In this document: positions 24,660 to 32,779 of the stretch, piece after piece | Position numbering within the stretch: the first letter of the stretch is position 1 | How the letters are laid out: each line of letters opens with the position of its first letter | Origin: Verrucomicrobiales bacterium | Lineage (GTDB): Bacteria > Verrucomicrobiota > Verrucomicrobiia > Verrucomicrobiales > DEV007 | Direction: 5' to 3' | Assembly: GCA_021648365.1 (NCBI GenBank) | Contig: JAKISY010000049.1 | Location: 1-35,543, forward strand | Length of the DNA stretch: 35,543 nt | The notes under the pieces: generated by a model | Told to the model about the DNA's origin: nothing | Seen by the model: the letters and a program-made list of their open reading frames with translations, nothing else | Database searches by the model: none | Program-made: the position numbers and the translations under genes

Positions 24660-25826
24660 TTACGCCATTTGCGCCTGAGCGTAGAAATGAGCATTTTTCC
24701 ACTCTTCGAACATTTCCTGAACGTGACGCGAAGCTTCCTGTGCCTCTTTTTTCAACTCATCAATCTGATGGCGTGAAGTTTCGATTTTTTTCTCCATCGC
24801 CAGTTGATACTGCTCTTTTTTGACCGTCCACTCCTTCATCGCCTGACTCAAGCGATCTTGGCTAGCGTGCAACGATTCAAGCATCGAGTCTGGCAAAGAA
24901 TACCCTTTAGCTTCCAGTTGAGCATCGAACCTCTTCTGCTGCTCACGGATTTCCGCCTGCAAGATTTTTTCATCCGACACCCGACGCAGCCCCGAAGCCA
25001 TGCCCACCTTATCCAAAGCCCAAATCGCCCACTTCGTAGGATCATAACCCCAAGGTTTGATCGCATTGCGATAGTCGTGCTGAAACTGATGATGGTAGTT
25101 ATGATACCCCTCACCATAAGTGAACAACGCCATGATCGCACTGTCACGAGCCGTATTGTCAGTAGAGTAAGGCCGCTTGCCCACCATGTGGCAAAGCGAA
25201 TTGATGAAAAAAGTGAAGTGCTGCACCACCACCACACGCAGAATACCCGATACCAACAAACTCGCCAAAGCTGAACTACCCACACCCGCACCAGAAAAGT
25301 GACCCCACGCAGCACCCATCAAAGTAGGTAAACCAAATCCCATCGCAAAAGCGATCGGCACATAGTGGCGATGCTGAAACATCAACAACTTCGATTTCTT
25401 CAAATCCTCCACATTGTCCATTGGCGTCTCCTCCGTCGGAGCAAATAACAACCAGCCCACATGCGCATGGAAAAAGCCCTTGCCGATATCATAAGGGTCA
25501 CCATCTGTATCCACATGTTTGTGATGACGGCGATGATCCGCTGACCACTCCAACACCGACCCCTCAAAAGCGCCTGCACCCATGAAAACCGTGAACCATC
25601 TGACTGGCGATTTCGTTTTGAACGACAAATGAGAAAACAAACGGTGATAACCCAAAGTAATGCTCATGCCCGTAGCAAAGTAGAAAAAAACGAACATCAA
25701 GATCTGGAAAACATCCAAATCATGCGTCCAAAGATACCAAGGCACCAGCGTGACAGCCAAAAGCAAAGTGGCAACCAAAAAGGTCGTATTCGGCCAATTC
25801 ATCCGTTGTAAAACATTTTTCGACAT
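24660..25826 (-). CDS. Acyl-CoA/fatty-acid delta-9-type desaturase
   Basis: 388 residues. Integral-membrane di-iron desaturase with the three histidine boxes HRLFSH (61-66), HRRHH (98-102) and HNYHH (242-246). Four membrane helices are seen around 15-60, 75-90 and 160-205. It introduces a cis double bond into acyl chains and so adjusts membrane fluidity. The C-terminal extension of about 120 residues (270-388) is strongly helical and charged (EIREQQKRFDAQLEAKG, MEKKIETSRHQIDELKKE), consistent with a coiled coil. This is longer than in typical stearoyl-CoA desaturases. An AT-rich tract, tatatatatatatatgg (about 25852-25866), lies just upstream and may include the -10 region. Confidence 0.93.
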   Translation of the reverse strand: MSKNVLQRMNWPNTTFLVATLLLAVTLVPWYLWTHDLDVFQILMFVFFYFATGMSITLGYHRLFSHLSFKTKSPVRWFTVFMGAGAFEGSVLEWSADHRRHHKHVDTDGDPYDIGKGFFHAHVGWLLFAPTEETPMDNVEDLKKSKLLMFQHRHYVPIAFAMGFGLPTLMGAAWGHFSGAGVGSSALASLLVSGILRVVVVQHFTFFINSLCHMVGKRPYSTDNTARDSAIMALFTYGEGYHNYHHQFQHDYRNAIKPWGYDPTKWAIWALDKVGMASGLRRVSDEKILQAEIREQQKRFDAQLEAKGYSLPDSMLESLHASQDRLSQAMKEWTVKKEQYQLAMEKKIETSRHQIDELKKEAQEASRHVQEMFEEWKNAHFYAQAQMA

Positions 25827-25978
25827 AGTGTTATGTATGGGTTGGGGAGTTATATATATATATGGAGTGACTTCAAAGCCACAAAAAAAACATATTAAGT
25901 CAAAAAATAGAATAAATCAACCCTACTCTTAAACTCCTTCTTGCTCTTTGCCGTGCAGAATTTGTTACTCTCAGCTCA

Positions 25979-26305
25979 TCAACGTCGTTCATAGACCTCA
26001 AAACTATCAAATACCACCTCTTCCGAAGAGGATGCTTGTAGCGCGATGCCGTCATAGTGAGCCTGATCTTCCTCACATTGCCAAGGCACTTCGTTATAAA
26101 GACTGACAAATTCGACAAACTCAATGCCCAGTTTCCTGCCCGCAAACTCCAACTGGAACTGCTCCATCGCATCGCGAGCATCCACCCCTTGGACAAAACA
26201 ATACACCCAGCCACCAGCAAACTCGCCATGATGCTTGGAACCCTGCTGATAGCTAAACTCTACATTGGCCCAGTAAACTAGGCGATTGGGATCAGGTGTA
26301 AACAT
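25979..26305 (-). CDS. Hypothetical protein, about 108 residues
   Basis: A small soluble protein with mixed aromatic and acidic composition (RLVYWANVEFSYQQGSKHHG, GWVYCFVQGVDARDAMEQF, VSLYNEVPWQCEEDQAHYDG). The start at ATG 26305 is the only in-frame start near a possible ribosome site. I recognise no family and no enzyme motif. It lies alone between the desaturase and purH. Antisense and alternative-frame ORFs over the same bases look like shadows, while this frame has the more natural protein composition. Confidence 0.55.
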   Translation of the reverse strand: MFTPDPNRLVYWANVEFSYQQGSKHHGEFAGGWVYCFVQGVDARDAMEQFQLEFAGRKLGIEFVEFVSLYNEVPWQCEEDQAHYDGIALQASSSEEVVFDSFEVYERR

Positions 26306-26428
26306 GGATAAATCAAACTTCTACCTCAGCTTGAACGAAAAAAACACTTCAAGCAAAACAAATTGTTAAAATAATGCAACTATTCAGGCCAATAAGCTAT
26401 CCGCTCCGACCGCTTTTCCATCTGCGTT

Positions 26429-26451
26429 CATCTGCGCAATCTGCGGTTCCC
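26429..26451. repeat. Dispersed intergenic phrase repeat, copy 2
   Basis: Identical over 23 bases to 12506-12528, and preceded here by an extra tctgcgttca word, so the phrase reads as a ladder of ctgcg words. It lies 40 bases downstream of the purH stop. Confidence 0.8.
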
Positions 26452-26490
26452 TTCTTGCTCTGAAAAAATATCGCCTAGCGCGACTTGCGA

Positions 26491-28029
26491 TCAATGCAGA
26501 AAATGACGATGTCCTGTGAAGACCATCGCGATGCCACGCTCATTGGCAGCTTTGATCACCTCTTCATCCCGAATCGATCCACCAGGTTGAATCACCGCCG
26601 TAGCACCTGCATCCGCAGCCGCGATCAGCCCATCCGCAAACGGGAACATCGCGTCACTCGCCACCACACTGCCCTTCAGGCTCAAGCCCGCTTGCTCAGC
26701 TTTCCACACCGCCAAGCGTCCTGCATCCACGCGCGACATCTGCCCTGCTCCAATGCCCAAAGTTCTATCATTGGTAGAAAAAACGATGGCATTCGATTTG
26801 ACGTGTTTGGCAACTCGCCAGGCAAAACGCATCGCCTCGATCTCTTCCGCTGTCGGCGGACGATCCGTCACCACTTTCTCTTCGATCTTATCCAAGCCCA
26901 AAGCTACAGGATCGGCATCCATCACCATCAAGCCACCAGGCACCGAGCGCAAAGTCGGATCGGTTAAAGTAGCGGCAAAACTCTCATTCACCTGAATCAA
27001 ACGCAGGTTTTTCTTTTTCTGCAACACCGCACGAGCATCGCTCTCAAATTCGGGAGCAATGATCACATCCGTGAAAATCCCCGAAATCACCCGTGCTAGA
27101 CTCACCGTCAGCGGTCGATTGCAAACAATCACGCCGCCAAAAGGAGCCTGCTTGTCCGTTTCAAACGCCTTCTCCCACGCCGCGCGCAAATCCTCGTCAT
27201 CCGCACCGAGACCACAAGGGTTGGTGTGTTTCAAAATCCCCACCGCAGGACGGCGAAACTCGTGGATCAACTCCGCAGCCGCCGCTATATCAATCACATT
27301 GGTGTAAGATAGACCTTTGCCCTGCAGTTGTTTGAAATGCTCGCTGAAATCACCATAGAGCGAAGCTTCCTGATGAGGATTCTCGCCGTAGCGCAACACC
27401 GTATCCAAAGGCAACGAAACCGAAAACGAACTCTCCGTTTCCTGACTCTTATTCAAATAGGCAGCGATCACGCGATCATAAGTCGCTGTGCGTTGAAAAA
27501 CCTTGATCGCCAAACGCTCGCGGGTTTTCAAAGTCGTCTTCCAATCATTGTCATCCAGCTCTGTCAAAATCCCCTCGTAATCAGCAGGATCGACCACCAC
27601 CGTCACCGATTGATAGTTTTTTGCCGCCGAACGAAGCATCGATGGACCACCTATATCGATCTGCTCGATCGCCTCGGCTAGAGTCACCTCCGCTTTAGCG
27701 ATCGTCTCCTCAAAAGGATAAAGATTCACCACCACCAAGTCAATCGCCTCGATGCCATTCTCCTTCGCCTGCGCCACATGCCCCTCGTCCTCACGTCGAT
27801 AGAGCAAACCCCCGTGCACTTTCGGGTGCAGCGTTTTGATCCTCCCCTCGAACAACTCGGGAAAGCCAGTGAACTCCGATACATCCTTAACAGGAACATC
27901 CAGTTTGCGGATAAACCCCGCAGTCCCCCCCGTAGAAAGGATCTCAACCCCCTTTTCATGCAGCCTGCGAACCAAAGGCTCCAGACCTGACTTATCCGAC
28001 ACAGAAATCAACGCACGCTTTATGCTCAT
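26491..28029 (-). CDS. purH: Bifunctional AICAR formyltransferase/IMP cyclohydrolase
   Basis: PurH catalyses the last two steps of de novo purine synthesis: formyl transfer to AICAR and ring closure to IMP. 512 residues. The N-terminal cyclohydrolase domain has SVSDKSGLEPLV (9-20), EILSTGGTAGFIR and GRIKTLHPKVHGGLL. The C-terminal formyltransferase domain has RYGENPHQEAS, ILKHTNPCGLG with the catalytic Lys-His pair, and SDAMFPFADGL and GGSIRD near the end. Full length for the family. It is single and divergent from rplM. Confidence 0.97.
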   Translation of the reverse strand: MSIKRALISVSDKSGLEPLVRRLHEKGVEILSTGGTAGFIRKLDVPVKDVSEFTGFPELFEGRIKTLHPKVHGGLLYRREDEGHVAQAKENGIEAIDLVVVNLYPFEETIAKAEVTLAEAIEQIDIGGPSMLRSAAKNYQSVTVVVDPADYEGILTELDDNDWKTTLKTRERLAIKVFQRTATYDRVIAAYLNKSQETESSFSVSLPLDTVLRYGENPHQEASLYGDFSEHFKQLQGKGLSYTNVIDIAAAAELIHEFRRPAVGILKHTNPCGLGADDEDLRAAWEKAFETDKQAPFGGVIVCNRPLTVSLARVISGIFTDVIIAPEFESDARAVLQKKKNLRLIQVNESFAATLTDPTLRSVPGGLMVMDADPVALGLDKIEEKVVTDRPPTAEEIEAMRFAWRVAKHVKSNAIVFSTNDRTLGIGAGQMSRVDAGRLAVWKAEQAGLSLKGSVVASDAMFPFADGLIAAADAGATAVIQPGGSIRDEEVIKAANERGIAMVFTGHRHFLH

Positions 28030-28299
28030 CGTATTTATGGAATGTTCTTTGCCACTTACCTAAAATGGCGATTGCCAGAATTACCACGAAACCCAATAGG
28101 TGCAAGACCAAAGTCACCTAAGAAGAGAAAGATTAGCAAATACAAACAAATATCATGCAAATCGCTTCTCTGCGGCTTGACAAGCTGCGCTATCCCTCTA
28201 AAGTTGCGCACCTTCTGCAATCAATCCTTATTTAACCGAGGATTTCGTAGGAGATTTGCCGTATCATAGAGAAATCCTTCTCCTGAACTTACGACACGA
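28030..28299. promoter_or_regulatory. Divergent purH/rplM intergenic region
   Basis: 270 bases that must hold both promoters. A TTGACA at 28177-28182 is the best -35 candidate for rplM but has no good -10 at normal spacing. The same spot is a near-perfect inverted repeat, gcggctt at 28172-28178 against aagctgc at 28182-28188, which could be an operator or leader hairpin. No Shine-Dalgarno precedes either start. Confidence 0.35.
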
Positions 28300-28740
28300 A
28301 TGAAAGCAACAAAAACTTTTTCAGCTAAAGCCGCAGAAATCGACCGTAAATGGTACGTGATCGATGCGGATGGACAAATCCTTGGAGACGTCGCCGTCAA
28401 GGCAGCCGATCTTCTCAGAGGCAAAGGGAAACCACTCTTTACTCCCCATTGTGACTGCGGCGACTTCGTCGTCGTGATCAATGCCGAGAAAGTCGTTCTT
28501 TCCGGAAAAAAGGAAGAAGAGAAAGTTTACAGCTCATACTCAGGTTACGTAGGTGGCCAAAAAAATGAGAGCCCACGCTCGATTCGTGAAAGACACCCTG
28601 AGCTGTTGGTCGAAAAAGCAGTCAACGGCATGGTTCCTCACAACCGCCTCGGACGCGCCATCCTTAAAAAACTGAATGTTTACGCAGGTAACGAGCATCC
28701 ACACGCTGCTCAAAATCCAGAAACTTGCAGCATCGCCTAA
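28300..28740 (+). CDS. rplM: 50S ribosomal protein L13
   Basis: 146 residues, the normal L13 size. Motifs: KWYVIDADGQILGDVAVKAADLLRGKGKP at the N-terminus (start and centre of the family signature), GDFVVVINAEKVVLSGKK, then a conserved KAVNGMVPHNRLGRAILKKLNVYAG near the C-terminus. It binds 23S rRNA early in large-subunit assembly. It is followed by rpsI 30 bases downstream, the standard L13-S9 pair. The ATG has no clear Shine-Dalgarno; the upstream bases are pyrimidine- and A-rich. Confidence 0.98.
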   Translation: MKATKTFSAKAAEIDRKWYVIDADGQILGDVAVKAADLLRGKGKPLFTPHCDCGDFVVVINAEKVVLSGKKEEEKVYSSYSGYVGGQKNESPRSIRERHPELLVEKAVNGMVPHNRLGRAILKKLNVYAGNEHPHAAQNPETCSIA

Positions 28741-28770
28741 TTTCATTGATCCACTGACCTTATTATATTT

Positions 28771-29166
28771 ATGAGCACCGCTATTCTCGCATCTGCCACT
28801 GGCCGCCGTAAAAACGCTGTTGCCAGGGTTCAACTCAAGTCCGGCACCGGTAAAATCACCGTTAATAACCGCCCGGTTGAAGAATACTTCCCAACCTTGG
28901 TTTTGCAAAACAAACTGATCGAACCCTTACAGGTCGCTCAGGTCAACAACCAATACGACATCGAAGTGAAAGCGCACGGCGGAGGCACCACTGGACAAGT
29001 CGGAGCCATCACCCTAGGCATTTCCCGCGCCCTAACCGAGATCGACGCAGAGCATCGTCCAGCGCTCAAAAGCAAAGGACTTCTTAGACGCGATAGCCGC
29101 ATGAAAGAGCGCAAAAAACCAGGTCAACCAGGAGCACGCAAACGCTTCCAGTTCTCCAAACGTTAA
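28771..29166 (+). CDS. rpsI: 30S ribosomal protein S9
   Basis: 131 residues. Family marks: ATGRRKNAVARVQLKSGTGKITVNNRPVEEYF at the start (first part only is diagnostic), HGGGTTGQVGAITLGISRAL in the middle, and GLLRRDSRMKERKKPGQPGARKRFQFSKR at the end. The terminal SKR contacts the P-site tRNA. The start is ATG 28771 in the AT-rich leader cttattatatttatg, without a Shine-Dalgarno. It is the last gene of the rplM-rpsI operon, with a strong terminator 28 bases later. Confidence 0.98.
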   Translation: MSTAILASATGRRKNAVARVQLKSGTGKITVNNRPVEEYFPTLVLQNKLIEPLQVAQVNNQYDIEVKAHGGGTTGQVGAITLGISRALTEIDAEHRPALKSKGLLRRDSRMKERKKPGQPGARKRFQFSKR

Positions 29167-29194
29167 TCCGCGCTTCACAGCCGATTTCAAAAAA

Positions 29195-29219
29195 GGAACC
29201 GTTCGCGGTTCCTTTTTTT
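29195..29219 (+). terminator. Rho-independent terminator after rpsI
   Basis: A perfect 7-bp stem GGAACCG/CGGTTCC around the stable tetraloop TTCG, followed by seven Ts, ends the rplM-rpsI operon. A run of As precedes the stem, so it may also work in reverse for the convergent DUF4038 gene. Confidence 0.95.
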
Positions 29220-29264
29220 GTGCCCACATGCCACCAAGTCACGCCTAAAAGAAATTCACCAGCC

Positions 29265-30983
29265 TCATCTCGTAAGCACGATCACCCAGTCTCGCTGCTC
29301 AGGAAAAATGGCGGGGTGATACTCCCCCTTGGCATCTGCCGTCACGCCTTTCAGCGCAAACGCTTCTCCCGTGCTCGGATTGATCAGTTTCGCTTTGTAA
29401 GAGATCCCCTGCTCTAATAAGGTCAACTTAGGAGGACTCCACAGTGATGGCGTATAGATAATCCGAAACTCATTTACCACACCCGCCGCGGACGGTTGAT
29501 GATAATTCGCCTTATTCCAGCGCGGAGATACCCACTCTGGGTGCGGCACCATTTTTTCCCAAGGCAAAGAACGCAGAATTTCTGCCCCCACGCCAAGCTG
29601 CTGACTTCCAGCAAAAGCCATCGCCTGCTGCCACGGTGTATTGCCCCAATTCCTCCCATGTGGCGATGCCCCAAAAGGCTTGCCCTTTTCATTCACCTGC
29701 CAAATCCCATTCGCCCCATAAGTGAAACCACAACACCCGTTGAGCAGGCTACTCCAAAACATGAAGCGCTGAATATCCTGACGACTACCCGCCATGATAC
29801 CCTCATAACACACCTCCGATTGCAACACCGGCATGATCGGCTCCACCTTCACCGCCGCATCGATGCTCTTCAAAGTATTTGCAATCGAACGGTAGTCCCC
29901 ATGCCCCGTTTGCAGCATGTCAAAATCCAACACAGCAGGATCGCGCACCACTTCTCGAGAGGAACGACTAGGGTGCATCGTGATCAGACGCTGCCAAGGA
30001 TCCGTCTTGCGCACATATCGTGCCAGCTCAGTCCAGCCCTTTTCCAACTCAGCTTTTTCTTCCTTTTTCTGCTTCGACAAATACCATGGCATCGAACCCT
30101 CACCCGCCAAACACCACACCACCGGATACGCCCCCCAACGAGCGATCACATAGCGCCAGTGCGCCTTCATTTTTTTCATTCCCATTTTCTTGAGGTAATA
30201 GCCCCAACAAGCCAGAATGCAGGGCATCAAACCAGCATCCACCAGATGCCCGATGCGCCGATCTGCCAAATCCCACCACTCAGGATGAATCGCCGCATAA
30301 TCCGCCGTCCACGGAAAACCCGCTTCATTTTTCCCACGCGGATCAAAAGAATCCATATCAGGATACAAACCCGCCACCAACTGCACCACATTGAATCCCT
30401 TCTCTATTCTATCCGCCGTGAGTTTTTTGAAATCTTGCGGCCAGCGCAAACGCTCCGTCAAAGCCATCCACCACGTATCCCCCAACCACAGAAACGGATC
30501 TCCGTCCGCCGTTTCCAGATAACGTTTGTTCTGAGAAATACTCAGCGCACCTTTTTTAAAAAGTTCGTTGTCACCCGCATAAGCCTCCACCTCAAACTCA
30601 CCCTCCACCCCATGCAAACCCGCGTTCTCGCTATCGCTGGCAATCGTGCGGTAACTGTATTTTCCCGCCTGCGCAGCAGCAAAACGCCAACGCCAGGCTT
30701 TATCACCGCTCCAGAAAGCAGGAATGCACAGTTTTTTTCCATCAGGCGAAACCACCACCACATCCACTTCAACCTGCCAGAAAGGATCTGCATACTCCTT
30801 ATCCGATTGCAGAGAGAACTCTAACAATGGAAAGTCACCGCGACCGGGCATTGTGTGGTTTTTGTTATCACACCCAATACTCAACGGCAGCCCAGTAGCC
30901 ACCACCGCCGTGCGCAGGATGAAAGCTCTCCGTGAACTCTCCGCTATTCCGCTTTCGCTTAGATGAGGTTCTTCCTTATTCAT
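29265..30983 (-). CDS. Tat-exported DUF4038 glycoside-hydrolase-like lipoprotein
   Basis: 572 residues from ATG 30983, chosen because GGAAG lies 8 bases upstream; the frame extends 22 codons further but those have no signal-peptide logic. The N-terminus has a twin-arginine motif SSRRAFIL, a hydrophobic stretch and Cys in LSIGC, so a Tat-exported lipoprotein is likely. A beta-sandwich of the DUF5060 type follows (FWQVEVDVVVVSPDGKKL), then a TIM barrel of the DUF4038 (apiosidase-like) type: PFLWLGDTWWMALTERL, then GFNVVQLV, and VVWCLAGEG with a probable catalytic Glu. A C-terminal beta domain ends the protein. It presumably acts on plant- or algal-type polysaccharide. It is divergent from the outer-membrane pseudogene. 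Confidence 0.85.
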   Translation of the reverse strand: MNKEEPHLSESGIAESSRRAFILRTAVVATGLPLSIGCDNKNHTMPGRGDFPLLEFSLQSDKEYADPFWQVEVDVVVVSPDGKKLCIPAFWSGDKAWRWRFAAAQAGKYSYRTIASDSENAGLHGVEGEFEVEAYAGDNELFKKGALSISQNKRYLETADGDPFLWLGDTWWMALTERLRWPQDFKKLTADRIEKGFNVVQLVAGLYPDMDSFDPRGKNEAGFPWTADYAAIHPEWWDLADRRIGHLVDAGLMPCILACWGYYLKKMGMKKMKAHWRYVIARWGAYPVVWCLAGEGSMPWYLSKQKKEEKAELEKGWTELARYVRKTDPWQRLITMHPSRSSREVVRDPAVLDFDMLQTGHGDYRSIANTLKSIDAAVKVEPIMPVLQSEVCYEGIMAGSRQDIQRFMFWSSLLNGCCGFTYGANGIWQVNEKGKPFGASPHGRNWGNTPWQQAMAFAGSQQLGVGAEILRSLPWEKMVPHPEWVSPRWNKANYHQPSAAGVVNEFRIIYTPSLWSPPKLTLLEQGISYKAKLINPSTGEAFALKGVTADAKGEYHPAIFPEQRDWVIVLTR

Positions 30984-31074
30984 GATATAAACTTCCACAT
31001 CGAACAGCTTCTTGCATTGAAAAAAAAACTCAATTTGAGCTAACATCATTCAACTGCCTTCTCACTCTTCCACC

Positions 31075-31745
31075 ATGAAAACCGATTCCCCAATCACCGT
31101 AAGCGCTCTTTTGCTTGTATCCTTACAACTTCCTCTCGGACTCAAAGCCGATGAAACGGACGACGACGCAGTGCCAAATACCGACTTCGAACCCGACACC
31201 GAATATGTCGAAGGCGCCGTGAAGCAAGAACAATACGACAAAACCACCCGCTGGGTATTCAGCGCCGGTAGCACCACTCGTTCGATCAATGCAGGTTTTC
31301 AACTCAACGGCAGCCAAGCCTCATTCAACTGGCGCAACTTTCTAAGTCAAAAACCAGGACGTAGCAACGTCGGCCTTTATCGAGGGGGTAACAGACCCGC
31401 TTTTTACGACGACGGCTATGTCGAACCACACAACATCAACCCACCCTCATCAGGAACCGCAGGAGGGCAAGTCAAAGAAACTCGCTCACATGGTACCAAA
31501 ACAAAAACGGCAACTCCTCCGCCGTCAGCAAACAACGTAGGAAGGACAAAGGCTCCCCTGTCAAAATCGGAGCCTACAGCGGACTCAATGTGAAAATTCC
31601 GATCTCACGAAGCGGGCGTTTTTACGCCGAAATCCACAGTTCCTATCGTTGGGTCGATTCCGTGAGTGCCGCTGCCGGCATCGCAAAAGTAGATATCGAC
31701 CTCTCATCTTGGGAAAACGGCTTGGGTTTTGGCATCATTTTTTAA
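31075..31745 (+). pseudogene. Outer-membrane beta-barrel protein gene with a frameshift
   Basis: The frame starting at ATG 31075 encodes a signal peptide (LLLVSLQLPLGLKA), an acidic linker and beta-barrel-like sequence (WVFSAGSTTRSINAGFQLNG, then SFNWRNFL, then GGNRPAFYDDGYVEPHN). At about 31461-31490 it loses sense and runs to a stop at 31593. The +2 frame takes over with NSLTWYQNKNGNSS, then GAYSGLNVKIPISRSGRFYAE, and ends at 31745 with GLGFGIIF, whose terminal aromatic residue is typical of outer-membrane barrels. One missing base near caagtcaaagaaac would restore one protein of about 223 residues. Function unknown. A sequencing error is possible. Confidence 0.75.
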
Positions 31746-31771
31746 AAACGACTACCACTCACCCCTCCAGT

Positions 31772-32569
31772 TCAAATACTAGGATCGTCGCCACCGTCTC
31801 CATCGCGAAAGCGCCGCATCAATTGAGCTTGGGATTGCACCTCGTAAAACCGGTAAACCTCTTTCACATAACCCGCCAAAGTATTTTCAGTGATTTTAAG
31901 TTGAGCTGCAATCTGCTTACGCCCCTGCCCTTCGAGCAGAAGATTCAACGTCATCCTTTGCCGCGGAGACAACATCATCCCGTTGATCTGTTTGACCTGC
32001 GGCTGAGACTCTGCGTGGATCCACTGCACTTCGGATAATACAATGTGCACAATCCTCGCTTCCCTTTGACTGAACAAAACCTCTTTTTGTTTTCGATACA
32101 TCGCCACAAAACTCAACGACTGGTCAGGAAAAGGGTGGCAAGACAATAATATCGGTCCGATATCAGCTTTTTCCCACAACGGATACACTTCTGAAGAAGT
32201 GAAATTCCCTTCTGTATCAACTTGCTGACGAAGTCGCGTGGTATGGCTTTGACGAACATAAACCTCATCCAAAAACATAGCGTTAAATTTTGCCATTTCA
32301 GGATGTTCCGTAGCCTTCAAAAACGCGTAAAAACGATCTTCAGAAAACCCGCCATGTAGAAATGCCGCAGGGCAAACTTTTTCCCCATGTTTAACGGGAA
32401 GCGTCAACATCCAACCCCAACAGTCTGCCCCGACCATTTGGCACAAACCTTGCATCAGAAAACGCTTTTTGCTATCCAGCCCCCCCTCCAATACCGCGAC
32501 ACGGCCTAATAGCGCCACCAATTGACAAACATCCTCCTCAGTTAAGCTGCTATTTTCTACATCCGCCAT
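31772..32569 (-). CDS. LuxR-family transcriptional regulator
   Basis: 265 residues from ATG 32569 (MADVENSS); a start 10 codons upstream is possible. The C-terminal LuxR/GerE helix-turn-helix is clear: LSPRQRMTLNLLLEGQGRK, then QIAAQLKITENTLAGYVKEV and YRFYEVQSQAQLMRRF. The N-terminal 200 residues form a possible GAF- or autoinducer-like sensor domain (FLMQGLCQMVGADCWGWML, then SLSFVAMYRK), not identified further. No phospho-acceptor receiver domain is present. It is divergent from kamA, about 210 bases away, so it may regulate that gene or itself. Confidence 0.85.
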   Translation of the reverse strand: MADVENSSLTEEDVCQLVALLGRVAVLEGGLDSKKRFLMQGLCQMVGADCWGWMLTLPVKHGEKVCPAAFLHGGFSEDRFYAFLKATEHPEMAKFNAMFLDEVYVRQSHTTRLRQQVDTEGNFTSSEVYPLWEKADIGPILLSCHPFPDQSLSFVAMYRKQKEVLFSQREARIVHIVLSEVQWIHAESQPQVKQINGMMLSPRQRMTLNLLLEGQGRKQIAAQLKITENTLAGYVKEVYRFYEVQSQAQLMRRFRDGDGGDDPSI

Positions 32570-32695
32570 ATCTATCCATACCCAAAAGAGTAAGCTCATA
32601 GAAATATAGAATTTATTGTAGCCCGTCCAGAAAAATACTCATAAACTATCCCGCCGACTCAGACTGTCGCCCAGCTGAGAGCAAACTTCATCTAA

Positions 32696-32723
32696 TTGAC
32701 AAAATCTGCACAGTGTTTACAGT
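32696..32723 (+). promoter_or_regulatory. Candidate sigma70 promoter of kamA
   Basis: TTGACA at 32696-32701 (perfect -35) is followed after 16 bases by TACAGT at 32718-32723 (four of six bases of the -10). It lies about 57 bases before the kamA ATG. The region 32600-32695 shows nothing else certain. Confidence 0.45.
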
Positions 32724-32779
32724 TTCTTGCAAGTTATTGAGTTTTCCAACGACTCACTTAGAAGCTTGATTTTACTGCA

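Noticed and set aside
25900..26229. Minus-strand ORF of 109 residues overlapping the hypothetical gene at 25979-26305
   Set aside because: Composition rich in Arg/Ser/Leu like a shadow frame; the other frame has a more natural protein sequence.
29496..30824. Plus-strand ORF of 442 residues
   Set aside because: Antisense to the DUF4038 gene; Arg/His-rich composition without motifs.
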